From Pseudomonas panipatensis (lineage in GTDB: Bacteria > Pseudomonadota > Gammaproteobacteria > Pseudomonadales > Pseudomonadaceae): 64,000 nt of DNA. Location of the stretch: positions 248,001 to 312,000 of the forward strand of contig NZ_FNDS01000005.1 in assembly GCF_900099785.1 (NCBI RefSeq), written 5' to 3'. Position 1 is the first letter of the stretch; every line of letters begins with the position of its first letter. The notes under the pieces were generated by a model. It searched no databases. It had not been told where the DNA came from and was given only the letters and a program-made list of their open reading frames with translations. Below, piece by piece: positions 56,582 through 64,000 of the stretch. The position numbers and the translations under genes were made by a program.

Positions 56582-57316
56582 ATGGCGGTTAAAACCCAGG
56601 GCTCGCAGCTGTTCGCGCTGATGCCCATCATCACCAACCCCGGCACCTTCCAGGTGCTGGAGATCGACTGCATCAGCAACTTCAACGGCGGCGGCAACCC
56701 GGCCGACCAGATCGTCGTCGAGTGCTTGAACAAGACCACTCGCGAGTATCTGAAGGGCATGCGCACCCCGGGCCAGGCTACCTTCACCGTCGATGCTGAC
56801 CCGCGCGTAGCCTCCCACATCCGCCTGCAGCAGGCCGCCGAGTCCGACGACCCGATGTACGACGAAATCCGCTGGGCTCTGGGGTGGGCTGATGGCATGG
56901 GCATTGTGCCCACCGTGGGCGCTGCCGACGGTCTCGCGTCGGTTTCGATCACTGCCGGTGGCTCGGGCTACACCTCGCCGCCGACGGTTGCCTTCACTGG
57001 CGGCGGCGGCACTGGTGCGGCCGGTACCGCGATCATCTCCGCCGGCAAGGTCGTAGGCGTGAACATCACCAATCCGGGGTCGGGCTACACCTCGGCGCCG
57101 ACCGTGGCGTTCACCGGGGGCACGGGCACCGGTGCTGCCGCGACCACCTCCCTGGGCGATCCGGCCGACTTCGTGCTGCCGCCGACTCGCACCTGGTTCG
57201 TGTTCGACGGCTACGTCGCGGACTTCCCGTTCGACTTCCAGAACAACTCCACAGTCAAGACCAGCGCCGCCATCCAGCGCTCCGGGCCCGGGGCCTGGGT
57301 GCGTAAGGCCGTGTAA
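56582..57316 (+). CDS. Major tail tube protein with inserted Gly-rich repeats
   Basis: 244 residues. The tube domain begins with QGSQLFALMPIITNPGTFQV and shows VECLNKTTREYLKGMRTPGQ and IRWALGWADGMG. Residues about 120-190 hold two copies of a SGYTS-P-PTVAFTGG-GTGAA repeat (GGSGYTSPPTVAFTGG and GSGYTSAPTVAFTGG). The last part (VLPPTRTWFVFDGYVADFPF, NNSTVKTSAAIQRSG) returns to the tube fold. The insert should project from the tail surface. Confidence 0.85.
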   Translation: MAVKTQGSQLFALMPIITNPGTFQVLEIDCISNFNGGGNPADQIVVECLNKTTREYLKGMRTPGQATFTVDADPRVASHIRLQQAAESDDPMYDEIRWALGWADGMGIVPTVGAADGLASVSITAGGSGYTSPPTVAFTGGGGTGAAGTAIISAGKVVGVNITNPGSGYTSAPTVAFTGGTGTGAAATTSLGDPADFVLPPTRTWFVFDGYVADFPFDFQNNSTVKTSAAIQRSGPGAWVRKAV

Positions 57317-57325
57317 GGGGAAACC

Positions 57326-57793
57326 ATGCAGCTCAGCATCGAAACCTTGAAGCAGGCCGGAGCCTTCACCGGCCGGCCCGTGCGCAAAGAGATCACCTGG
57401 ACGCAAGCCGACGGCGACCAGACCTTCACCGCGACCGTGTATGTCCGGCCTCTCGGCTACCAGACGGCCGTCAGCGACGTTCTGGCCGCCGGCGGGAAGC
57501 AGGACAGCATCGCCGGCCGAATCGCCGCCTCCATCTGCGACGAAGAGGGGCGTCCCGTCTTCACGGTACTGGACATCACCCACGGTCCGCTCGATCCCGA
57601 AGCACTGGCAAAAGATCCCGAGAGCACGCAGCGCCTCGGCGCGCTCGACGGGAACCTGTCGGTGGCCCTGCTGTATGCCATCCATGAGGTCAACACCACG
57701 GGAAAGATGAGCCCCTCTCCGAACTCGACGAGCTCTGGCACGAAATCGCCTGCTCGATCGGCGCGACAGTCGCTGAAGCGAAAGAGCGCGTAA
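57326..57793 (+). CDS. Tail assembly chaperone G (unshifted product)
   Basis: 155 residues. The first ~125 (QLSIETLKQAGAFTGRPVRK, VYVRPLGYQTAVSDVLAAGG, GNLSVALLYAIHEVNTTGK) form the chaperone domain. After the slippery site at 57700 the frame-0 reading becomes Ser/Arg/Lys-rich (MSPSPNSTSSGTKSPARS), a typical short tail of the G product. AAGGGG lies before the ATG. It binds the tape measure during tail assembly. Confidence 0.85.
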   Translation: MQLSIETLKQAGAFTGRPVRKEITWTQADGDQTFTATVYVRPLGYQTAVSDVLAAGGKQDSIAGRIAASICDEEGRPVFTVLDITHGPLDPEALAKDPESTQRLGALDGNLSVALLYAIHEVNTTGKMSPSPNSTSSGTKSPARSARQSLKRKSA

Positions 57794-58008
57794 GTCTCCC
57801 GGAGTTCTACTCCTGGATGAAGTACCGCTCGCTGCGCGGATCACTGCACGCCGGCATGCGGCTGGAGGAGGGCTTTGCCCTCCTGGCCGCCCTCTACGTG
57901 AACCGCACGCGCATGCCGGAGGGGGACGCTGCAACCATCCGTGACTTCATGCCACACAATCCGCCGCCAGAACCGACTGTCGAGGATGCGATGAAGGCGT
58001 GGGGGTAA
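57326..58008 (+). CDS. Tail assembly chaperone GT (-1 frameshift product)
   Basis: Translation to the AAG at 57706, then -1 shift, continues as DEPLSELDELWHEIACSIGA, ERVSLPEFYSWMKYRSLRGS, RLEEGFALLAALYVNRTRMP and ends PTVEDAMKAWG at 58008. Total about 227 residues. The shifted part is clearly protein-like and fits the T domain that recruits tail tube protein in lambda. A separate start at 57817 would cut the T domain. Confidence 0.85.
57700..57706 (+). promoter_or_regulatory. Programmed -1 ribosomal frameshift site GGGAAAG
   Basis: In frame it reads G-GGA-AAG, a canonical X-XXY-YYZ slippery heptamer, identical to the lambda G/GT site. It lies exactly where the protein-like reading moves to the -1 frame. 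Confidence 0.88.
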
Positions 58009-58047
58009 TTCTGGGCAGGGATGCCCGCAATCCACTGGGAGAACACC

Positions 58048-60456
58048 ATGGCAACGCGCTCTCTCGGGCAGCTGACCCTGGATATCATCGCCAAGGTCGG
58101 TGGCTTCGTGTCCGGCATGACCCAGGCGGAGCGAAGCGCCGATAAGTGGCGAAAAGAGGTCGAGAAGAGCGCCCAGAAAGCCGGGGCGGCGATCGGCGCC
58201 GCCACGGTGGCAGGCGTGACCGCGCTGACCGCAATGGCTATCGGCACTGTAAAAGCGGCGGAGGAGGTGACGAACCTTGCTAGCGTCGCGAACACCAGTA
58301 CCACCGAGTTCCAGAAATATGCCGCCGGCGCGAAGCTGGTCGGGGTGGAGCAGGACAAGCTCGCCGACATCTTCAAAGACGTGAACGACAAGGTCGGGGA
58401 CTTCCTCAACACCGGTGGCGGCGGCCTGGCTGACTTCTTCACCAACATCGCGCCGAAGGTTGGCATCACCGCGGACAACTTCCGCAACCTCTCAGGCCCA
58501 CAGGCTCTGGGCCTGTACGTTTCCAGTCTGGAGAAGGCCAAGGTCAGCCAGTCGGACATGACCTTCTACCTGGAGGCGATCGCCAACGATGCCACCGCGC
58601 TGTTGCCGCTGCTCCGCAACAACTCCGAAGGCTTCAAGACTTTTGGTGAGGCAGCCGCGGCAGCCGGCGCCATCATGGACGAGAAGACCATCAAGGCGAG
58701 CAACGAGCTTGCCGCCGCGCAGTGGCTGGTCGAGCAGAGCACCACCGGCCTGCGAACCCAACTGATGTCGCAGCTTCTGCCTGTGCTGAGCGACTTCGCC
58801 ACCGACCTGTTCGAAGTCAGCAAGCAGGGCACCGCGATGGTGGGCGTCGGCGAGGCGATCACCACAACCATCAAGTGGGCGGCGAAAACGGCGGTTGGCG
58901 CCGTCGGCGCCTTCGATCTGCTCGGTAAAGCGATCGGCGGCACGGTGGCCACTGCTGCCTCTGCGTTCGAGGGATTCTCTTGGGACGATCTGGCGGCCGG
59001 ACCGGCGGCGCTCGGTGTTCGGCTCGCCAAGAACTGGGAGAGCGTCAAGACAACTGCCTCGACGGTTACGACGGATCTGCAGGCCGAGGCCCTGAAGTTC
59101 GCTGGGTACCTCGACAATATCGACAAGGCCGGAACGGGTGGCACCAGTGGCATGGTCAAGGAGCTGGCAGAGCTGCAGGCAAGGCTGCGCGACATGGCTA
59201 GTAAACCCGGTTCCTTCGTGGCCCAGACAAAGGATCAGCAGGCGGCGGCGAAGAAACTGGCCGACACCATCGCCTCGACTGAACAGGGCTATCAACGCCA
59301 GATCGCGCTGATCAACACCGAGGTCGACAAGCGTAAGGACGCGACCGAGGTCGCCAAGCTCCAGTTCGAGATCCAGTCCGGCAAGCTGGTTGGAATCAAT
59401 GCCCTGCAGCAGAAACGCCTGGAGGGCCTGGCCGGCGAGCTGGACCGCCTGAAGCAGTTGAAGCAGGCCAACGAGGACGCGGCCAAGGCCCGCACCTTCG
59501 GCGACACGCTGACCGATACCAACCAGACGGTGCGCGTCGGCTATGAGGTCGACCTTTCCGGTGCCGGCCTTGGTGACAAGGCCCGCGAACGGATGAAGCA
59601 GAACCTGCAGATCCAGCAGGACTTCGCCAAGCAGCAGGCCGACCTGCAGAAGCAGTACAACAGCGGCGACATCAGCAAGGAGCTGTACGACCAGGAAACC
59701 GGCCTGCTGAAGAAGGCTCTGGCCGAGCGCCTGGCCATCCAGGAGAACTACTACCAGGAGGTCGACAAGGCTCAGGCCGACTGGCTGTCGGGTGTCAGTG
59801 ATGCCTGGCAGAACTACCTCGACAGTGCGCGCGATGCCAACAGCCAGATGAAAGAGGCTGCCGCGAGCGCCTTCGGCGGTGCCGAGGATGCCGTGCTGGA
59901 TTTCGTAACCACCGGCAAGGCCGAGTTCAGCGATCTCGCCACCTCGATTCTGAAAGACCTGGCGCGCATTGCCCTGCGCAAGGCGGTTGTCGGCGCGGTA
60001 GGCGCTGCCAGCGAAACTAGCTGGGGTGGTGCAATCGCCTCGATCTTCCAGGCAAAGGGTGGCGCGTGGTCCGGCGGCGTTCAGATGTTCGCCAACGGCG
60101 CTGCCTTCACAAACAGCGTGGTCAACTCGCCCACCGCGTTCGCCCTGGCAAATGGTGGCCTGGGCGTGATGGGGGAGGCTGGCCCAGAGGCGGTCGTTCC
60201 TCTAGGTCGGACCTCGGACGGATCTCTTGGCGTAAGGGTTGTTGGCGCCACCGGAAGTGGCGGTGGTGGCGGCAACGTCTTCCAGTTCCACACCGAAGTG
60301 AACATCTCCGCAGGAGGTCAGACGACATCGACCGCCGCGGCGGGCGGTGATTCGAATGGCCAGCAGTTGGCGAACATGATCAACGACGCTGCGCGCGGCG
60401 TGATCGTTCAGGAGAGTCGCCCAGGTGGCCTGATCTATCGAATGGTGAACCGATGA
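58048..60456 (+). CDS. Tail tape measure protein
   Basis: 802 residues. The start at 58048 has GGGAGA upstream. The N-terminal TMP region has LGQLTLDIIAKVGGFVSGMT and hydrophobic TVAGVTALTAMAIGTVKAAE. The central region is helical and coiled (about 380-600). The C-terminal domain (about 600-800) has DAVLDFVTTGKAEFSDLATS and GGLGVMGEAGPEAVVPLGRT, as in lambda H-type proteins. Its length sets the tail length; by the usual 1.5 Angstrom per residue rule this gives about 120 nm. Confidence 0.92.
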   Translation: MATRSLGQLTLDIIAKVGGFVSGMTQAERSADKWRKEVEKSAQKAGAAIGAATVAGVTALTAMAIGTVKAAEEVTNLASVANTSTTEFQKYAAGAKLVGVEQDKLADIFKDVNDKVGDFLNTGGGGLADFFTNIAPKVGITADNFRNLSGPQALGLYVSSLEKAKVSQSDMTFYLEAIANDATALLPLLRNNSEGFKTFGEAAAAAGAIMDEKTIKASNELAAAQWLVEQSTTGLRTQLMSQLLPVLSDFATDLFEVSKQGTAMVGVGEAITTTIKWAAKTAVGAVGAFDLLGKAIGGTVATAASAFEGFSWDDLAAGPAALGVRLAKNWESVKTTASTVTTDLQAEALKFAGYLDNIDKAGTGGTSGMVKELAELQARLRDMASKPGSFVAQTKDQQAAAKKLADTIASTEQGYQRQIALINTEVDKRKDATEVAKLQFEIQSGKLVGINALQQKRLEGLAGELDRLKQLKQANEDAAKARTFGDTLTDTNQTVRVGYEVDLSGAGLGDKARERMKQNLQIQQDFAKQQADLQKQYNSGDISKELYDQETGLLKKALAERLAIQENYYQEVDKAQADWLSGVSDAWQNYLDSARDANSQMKEAAASAFGGAEDAVLDFVTTGKAEFSDLATSILKDLARIALRKAVVGAVGAASETSWGGAIASIFQAKGGAWSGGVQMFANGAAFTNSVVNSPTAFALANGGLGVMGEAGPEAVVPLGRTSDGSLGVRVVGATGSGGGGGNVFQFHTEVNISAGGQTTSTAAAGGDSNGQQLANMINDAARGVIVQESRPGGLIYRMVNR

Positions 60457-60803
60457 CCGAAGTATTCAGTTGGGACATCGCCGTCTCCTCTACTGGCACG
60501 ATCAACCAGTCAGTGCGCGAAGCGAAGTTCGGTGACGGCTACAGCCAGGCTGTCGGTGACGGAATCAACAACGAGTGGGAGGTCTGGGAGATATCCCGGA
60601 TCGGCAGGAAAGCCCTGATCGACGACATCAGGGCTTTCTTCCGCCGGCACGGCGGCTGGAAGTCCTTCAGTTGGACTAGCCCGAGCGGTATGCAGGGGCT
60701 GTTCCGCTGCAGCAACATCCAGCTTGCTCCGCATGGTGCCGGCAAGTTCACCATCTCGGCGACCTTCACTCAGGTTGGCGACTACCCGCAGGGGGCTCCA
60801 TGA
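60453..60803 (+). CDS. Minor tail protein M (lambda-like)
   Basis: 116 residues with [20 protein letters not shown], then [18 protein letters not shown] and [20 protein letters not shown]. This is the standard phage_min_tail pattern. It overlaps the tape measure gene by 4 bp and the L gene by 4 bp. Confidence 0.9.
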   Translation: MTEVFSWDIAVSSTGTINQSVREAKFGDGYSQAVGDGINNEWEVWEISRIGRKALIDDIRAFFRRHGGWKSFSWTSPSGMQGLFRCSNIQLAPHGAGKFTISATFTQVGDYPQGAP

Positions 60804-61498
60804 CCATTGCAACTGATGAGCAACTGCTGGAGCCCGGTAGCGAGGTGCGGCTGTTTGACCTGGACTGCACCGAGTTCGGCGGCGAGCTGCTGCGCTTCCA
60901 CGGCCATCTCCAGCAGGGGCCGATCTACTGGCAAGGAAACGCCTATCAGCCTTGGCCTCTGGAGGCCTCTGGCTTCGAGCAGCGTGGGGATGGAAGAGCC
61001 TCGGCGCCGACGCTGAGTGTGGGCAACATCGACGGCAGCATCTCCGCACTATGCCTCTACTTTGACGACCTGGTGGGTGCGAAGCTCACAGTGCACGAGA
61101 CCTTCGCCCACTACCTGGACGCGGCGAACTTCGGAGGCGGGAACGCCCAGGCCGACCCCAGCCAGGAGCGGATCAATATCTGGTTCATCGAGCAGAAGAC
61201 CGGTGAGGACAACACCACGGTGACGTGGGAGCTGTCAGCGCCGCCGGACTTCCAGGGCCAGCAGATCCCGGCACGGCAGATCACCGGGCTGTGCCAGTGG
61301 TGCATCACCGGCGGCTACCGTGGCGCCGATTGCGGCTACACCGGCACATTGATGTTCGACGAGCAGGGCAATCCAACGGTCGACCCCTCAAAGGATCGCT
61401 GCAGCGGTCTGCTATCAACCGGCTGCAAGCCGCGCTGGGGCGCGAACAACCCTCTCCCGTTCGGCGGCTTCCCAGCCTCCGGCCTGATCAAGATGTGA
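60800..61498 (+). CDS. Minor tail protein L (lambda-like)
   Basis: 232 residues. [20 protein letters not shown] opens the protein. The C-terminal Cys-rich part ([19 protein letters not shown], and [14 protein letters not shown]) matches the iron-sulfur-binding end of lambda L. It is a tail-tip component. Confidence 0.9.
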   Translation: MTIATDEQLLEPGSEVRLFDLDCTEFGGELLRFHGHLQQGPIYWQGNAYQPWPLEASGFEQRGDGRASAPTLSVGNIDGSISALCLYFDDLVGAKLTVHETFAHYLDAANFGGGNAQADPSQERINIWFIEQKTGEDNTTVTWELSAPPDFQGQQIPARQITGLCQWCITGGYRGADCGYTGTLMFDEQGNPTVDPSKDRCSGLLSTGCKPRWGANNPLPFGGFPASGLIKM

Positions 61499-61503
61499 GC
61501 CAT

Positions 61504-62277
61504 ATGGACCTGAGCAACAGCCTGCACCAGGCGATCGCCGCGCACGCGGCCGCCGAGCATCCTCGCGAGTGCTGCGGGGTAATCATCAAGGCCGGCCGGC
61601 GCCGGCAGTATGTCCAATGCCGCAACCTGGCGACGACGCCCAGCGAGCACTTCGTGATCGACCACCAGGACTGGGCAGCGGCGGAGGACCTCGGCGAGGT
61701 ACTGGCCATCGTGCACTCCCACCCAGATGTCCCGGCCAGGCCTAGCATGGCCGACAGGGTGAGCTGTGAGTTGCACGGCCTGCCCTGGGTGATCATGTCC
61801 TGGCCAGAGGGCGACGTGGCCACCATCGAGCCAGAGGGCTACCGCGCGCCGCTGGCCGGCCGCGAGTATGCCCACGGCGTGCTCGACTGCTGGGCGCTGT
61901 GCCGAGACTGGTACGCGCGCGAGTGGGGGCTTGAGCTGCCTAACTACGAGCGCCGGGACGGCTGGTGGGAGGAGGGCGAGAGCCTCTACGAGAAGCACTT
62001 CCAGGATGCGGGGTTCTATCCGGTCAGCCTGGCCGATGCTCGCCGCGGCGATATGCTGGTGATGCAGATCGGCCGCGCCGCCCACCCGAACCACGCAGCC
62101 ATCTACCTGGGCGGAGATTGGAGCATGGCCAGCGAGCCGGAGGCTCCTGCGTTGGGCGGCGCCGGGCCCTTCTTCATCCACCACCCCTACGAGCGTCTAT
62201 CCAGCCGCGAGGTATTCGGCGGTCCTTGGCTAGAACGCACGCGCTTGGTGTTGCGGCACCGCGAGGCGCCGAAGTAG
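61504..62277 (+). CDS. Tail assembly protein K (JAB/MPN + NlpC/P60)
   Basis: 257 residues. The N-terminal JAB/MPN domain has HPRECCGVIIKAG and the metal motif IVHSHPDVPARPSMAD. The C-terminal NlpC/P60 domain has its Cys in GVLDCWALCRDWYARE and its His in HPNHAAIYLGG. Like lambda K it helps tail-tip assembly and may locally cut peptidoglycan on entry. Confidence 0.9.
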   Translation: MDLSNSLHQAIAAHAAAEHPRECCGVIIKAGRRRQYVQCRNLATTPSEHFVIDHQDWAAAEDLGEVLAIVHSHPDVPARPSMADRVSCELHGLPWVIMSWPEGDVATIEPEGYRAPLAGREYAHGVLDCWALCRDWYAREWGLELPNYERRDGWWEEGESLYEKHFQDAGFYPVSLADARRGDMLVMQIGRAAHPNHAAIYLGGDWSMASEPEAPALGGAGPFFIHHPYERLSSREVFGGPWLERTRLVLRHREAPK

Positions 62278-62318
62278 CGCTGTGCTACCCTCCGGCCGTT
62301 GGCCTAAAGGAGGATGCC

Positions 62319-62741
62319 ATGAAGAAATTGTTTGGCGCGCTGCTGTTGGTAGCAATGGCCGGGTGCTCAAGCTCCCCTGTATCGCTCAGTGAGGCGACAC
62401 CTGCGCCGCGCGACAGAGTCTATGGAATGCAGATTCCAGATTCTGCACAGAGAGCTTCCATTACTTTTGTCCGCGACTCCGGGTACGTAGGCGGCGGCTG
62501 CGATATGGGCATCTATGTGAACTCGAAGCTCGTTGCACGATTGCAGACCGGGGAAAAAGCGGCCATTGCAGTTCCTGCCGGCCAACTGATTGTTGGCGCT
62601 GGCGGCGTTGGCGACGGACTTTGTGGGGCGAGCGCTTCGCGAAGAGAGCGCGACGTTACGATCAGTGCCGGCGAGTCGAAGAACTATCGAATATTTATCA
62701 GCGGGTCGGGGGATGTAGACATCCTGCCGACAACGATGTGA
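62319..62741 (+). CDS. DUF2846-like lipoprotein inserted between tail genes K and I
   Basis: 140 residues. The signal peptide and lipobox are KLFGALLLVAMAGC. The mature part resembles DUF2846-type lipoproteins: RASITFVRDSGYVGGGCDMG, YVNSKLVARLQTGEKAAIAV. AAAGGAGG lies before the ATG and a terminator directly after the stop. The gene is AT-richer than the tail genes around it. Its place and build fit a moron that changes the host surface, perhaps blocking superinfection. This is inferred. Confidence 0.8.
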   Translation: MKKLFGALLLVAMAGCSSSPVSLSEATPAPRDRVYGMQIPDSAQRASITFVRDSGYVGGGCDMGIYVNSKLVARLQTGEKAAIAVPAGQLIVGAGGVGDGLCGASASRRERDVTISAGESKNYRIFISGSGDVDILPTTM

Positions 62742-62745
62742 CAAG

Positions 62746-62771
62746 GCCGCCTTCGGGCGGCTTTTCTTTTC
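62746..62771 (+). terminator. Terminator after the lipoprotein gene
   Basis: GCCGCC, TTCG tetraloop, GGCGGC, TTTTCTTTT. It closes the lipoprotein cassette inside the tail operon. Confidence 0.85.
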
Positions 62772-62781
62772 GGAGAGAATA

Positions 62782-63381
62782 ATGGCGACGATGACAACGG
62801 TCAGGCTCTATGGCGTTCTTGGCCTTGAGTTCGGGCGCGTGCATCAGAGGCTTCTTGAGACTAACACTGCGCGCGAAGCCCTTGATGCATTGAAGTACAC
62901 CATTGATGGTTTCGAGCGATTTATGAGTCGAGCAGAAGCCTTAGGCCTGACGTTCGCAGTCTTCCGCGGGAAGAAAAATCTATCTGCAGATGAGTTGGAT
63001 ATGGCTGGTGCGGAAGATATCCGCATTGCTCCGATCGTTATCGGCAGTAAGCGTGACGGAGTCTTTCAGACAATTCTTGGCGGAGCGCTGATTGCTGTCG
63101 GTGCCGCAATTTCCTACTTTTCCGCAGGCTCCCTGTCCGCTGTCGGAGCGGGGTTCATGCAGGCCGGCGCGGCCCTCGCCCTGGGCGGTGTTATCCAGAT
63201 GCTCAGCCCCCAGCCAAAGAGCCTCAAGAGCAGGCAGGACCCAGCCAACACCCCCAGCTATGCCTTCGGCGGACCAGTGAACACCATCGCCCAGGGTAAC
63301 CCGGTTGGCGTGCTCTACGGCCGCCGGCGTATCGGTGGCGCGATCATCTCCGCCGGCATCTACGCCGAAGACCAGATGTAG
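62782..63381 (+). CDS. Tail assembly protein I (lambda-like)
   Basis: 199 residues. An N-terminal ubiquitin-like part (TVRLYGVLGLEFGRVHQRLL, ALDALKYTIDGFERFMSRAE) is followed by a hydrophobic stretch (TILGGALIAVGAAISYFSAG, GAALALGGVIQMLSPQP). The end is YAFGGPVNTIAQGNPVGVLY and YGRRRIGGAIISAGIYAED. It acts with J, K and L at the tail tip. Confidence 0.9.
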   Translation: MATMTTVRLYGVLGLEFGRVHQRLLETNTAREALDALKYTIDGFERFMSRAEALGLTFAVFRGKKNLSADELDMAGAEDIRIAPIVIGSKRDGVFQTILGGALIAVGAAISYFSAGSLSAVGAGFMQAGAALALGGVIQMLSPQPKSLKSRQDPANTPSYAFGGPVNTIAQGNPVGVLYGRRRIGGAIISAGIYAEDQM

Positions 63382-63400
63382 CTACGCGGCAGTAACCACG

Positions 63401-63424
63401 GCCCGCCTAGAGCGGGCTTTTTTT
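63401..63424 (+). terminator. Intrinsic terminator between I and J
   Basis: GCCCGC, 5-nt loop, GCGGGC and seven Ts. Another terminator inside the late operon. Confidence 0.75.
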
Positions 63425-63440
63425 CGCCTGAAGGAAACCC

Positions 63441-64000
63441 ATGACTGCGATGATCACTGGCCACAAGGGTGGCTCTAGCAATCCACGCACGCCCGTCGAG
63501 GCGCCGGATTCTGTCCAGTCGATCGCCCGTGCGAAGATCCTCCTCGCCTTGGGCGAAGGGGAGTTCGACGGCCTGGTGGGCGCCCGGGACATCTACCTGG
63601 ATGGAACCCCGCTGCAGGCCGCCGATGGCACGGAGAACTTCCCGGGCGTGAAATGGGAATTCCGCCCTGGATCGGTCGACCAGACCTACATCCAGGGTAT
63701 CCCCTCCATCGACAACGAGATCGCCGTGGGCGTTGTGCTCACCTCGGCAACTCCATGGGTGCGCGCTGTCTCGAATCTTCAGTTGTCGGCTGTTCGCGTT
63801 CGCCTGGGCTGGCCGGCGCTGCAGCAGCAGAAGGACAACGGCGACGTGGTCGGCTACACGATCGACTACGCCATCGACCTATCCACCAACGGCGGGGCCT
63901 ACCAGCAGGTGCTGACAGCATCTCTGAACGCCAAGACCACCACCCTGTACGAGCGGAGCCACCGCATTGACCTGCCCGCGGCGACCAGCGGCTGGCAGAT
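63441..64000 (+). CDS. Host-specificity tail-tip protein J, 3'-truncated by the window
   Basis: The ATG at 63441 has AAGGAA upstream, and the frame is open to the edge (about 186 residues). The sequence KGGSSNPRTPVEAPDSVQSI, ARAKILLALGEGEFDGLVGA and FRPGSVDQTYIQGIPSIDNE is the standard J N-terminus. J contacts the host receptor with its C-terminus, which is not visible here. Confidence 0.9.
   Translation, partial: MTAMITGHKGGSSNPRTPVEAPDSVQSIARAKILLALGEGEFDGLVGARDIYLDGTPLQAADGTENFPGVKWEFRPGSVDQTYIQGIPSIDNEIAVGVVLTSATPWVRAVSNLQLSAVRVRLGWPALQQQKDNGDVVGYTIDYAIDLSTNGGAYQQVLTASLNAKTTTLYERSHRIDLPAATSGWQ

Larger units (their letters stand above)
29670..64000 (+). mobile_element. Lambda/HK97-like siphoviral prophage in ssrA (right end outside the window)
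   Basis: From attL rightward the order is cargo gene, int/xis, regulators, cI/cro, replication, Q-like, lysis, head and lambda-type tail genes up to J. Nearly all reading frames look intact, so the prophage may be functional. The right end (rest of J, probably the endolysin, attR and the ssrA body) is not in the window. Confidence 0.95.

Noticed and set aside
57817-58008. An independent small gene after the chaperone gene
   Set aside because: The protein-like reading begins much earlier in this frame, directly at the slippery site; it is the T part of the GT fusion.
1-64000. Insertion sequences, transposases, rRNA genes and CRISPR arrays
   Set aside because: None was seen: no transposase motifs, no rRNA-like stretches and no regularly spaced direct repeats of 23-40 bp.

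Overview
The window is a piece of a high-GC Pseudomonas chromosome, most likely of the P. aeruginosa group. It runs into a lambda/HK97-like prophage at about position 29,670, and the prophage continues past the right edge. The genus call rests on three things: the gntR-gntK-gntP-gapN block has the same order as PAO1 PA2320-PA2323; the attL sequence matches the 3' end of Pseudomonas tmRNA; and the codon use and GC are typical.

Host part (1-29,670). Positions 1-2,429 hold the end of a CstA-type pyruvate/peptide carrier, its YbdD partner and a YjiA-type metal-chaperone GTPase. Positions 2,552-15,726 form a catabolic island: an APC permease, a FadR-type regulator, a glutamine synthetase-like ligase, a leaderless (signal-less) solute-binding protein, two class I glutamine amidotransferases, a cytochrome P450 with its own flavodoxin and FAD reductase, an aldehyde dehydrogenase, and two paralogous soluble Cache proteins at the two ends. 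A related 13-bp AT-rich element occurs in four of its promoter regions. The gene set looks like P450-initiated oxidation of an amine followed by a gamma-glutamylation route; the substrate is not known. Then come yceH, the gluconate block with three candidate GntR operators, a GGDEF-EAL protein, an MscS channel, a SnoaL-like protein and a P-type ATPase.

Prophage part (29,670-64,000+). attL is the 3' end of ssrA, still followed by the ssrA terminator. Between attL and int lies a cargo gene joining an Abi-like HEPN domain to a CBS pair. The leftward early block is a LuxR-type HTH protein, csrA, a small gene, xis and int. The rightward block is a LexA-controlled DUF1654 gene, an XRE/ImmA-IrrE pair and small genes. 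A lysogeny switch follows (cI with two downstream lysogenic genes, cro), then KilA-N, Rha and zincin genes, replication genes (O-like, DnaC-like, DnaB), a second tyrosine recombinase and a Q-like gene. An inverted hicAB toxin-antitoxin cassette sits between Q and the lysis region.

The late operon is holin, HNH, terminase, portal, protease, capsid, head-tail joining proteins, tail tube, a G/GT chaperone with a GGGAAAG slippery site, tape measure, M, L, K, a lipoprotein insert, I and the start of J. Several intrinsic terminators sit inside the late operon, which fits antitermination by a Q-type protein. No endolysin or spanin is seen in the window.

The best candidates for something new are the HEPN-CBS cargo gene at attL, the shared CI/LexA control region at 33,400-33,478, the pentanucleotide-phased array upstream of the phage csrA, and the P450/glutamine-synthetase amine cluster with its twin soluble Cache proteins.
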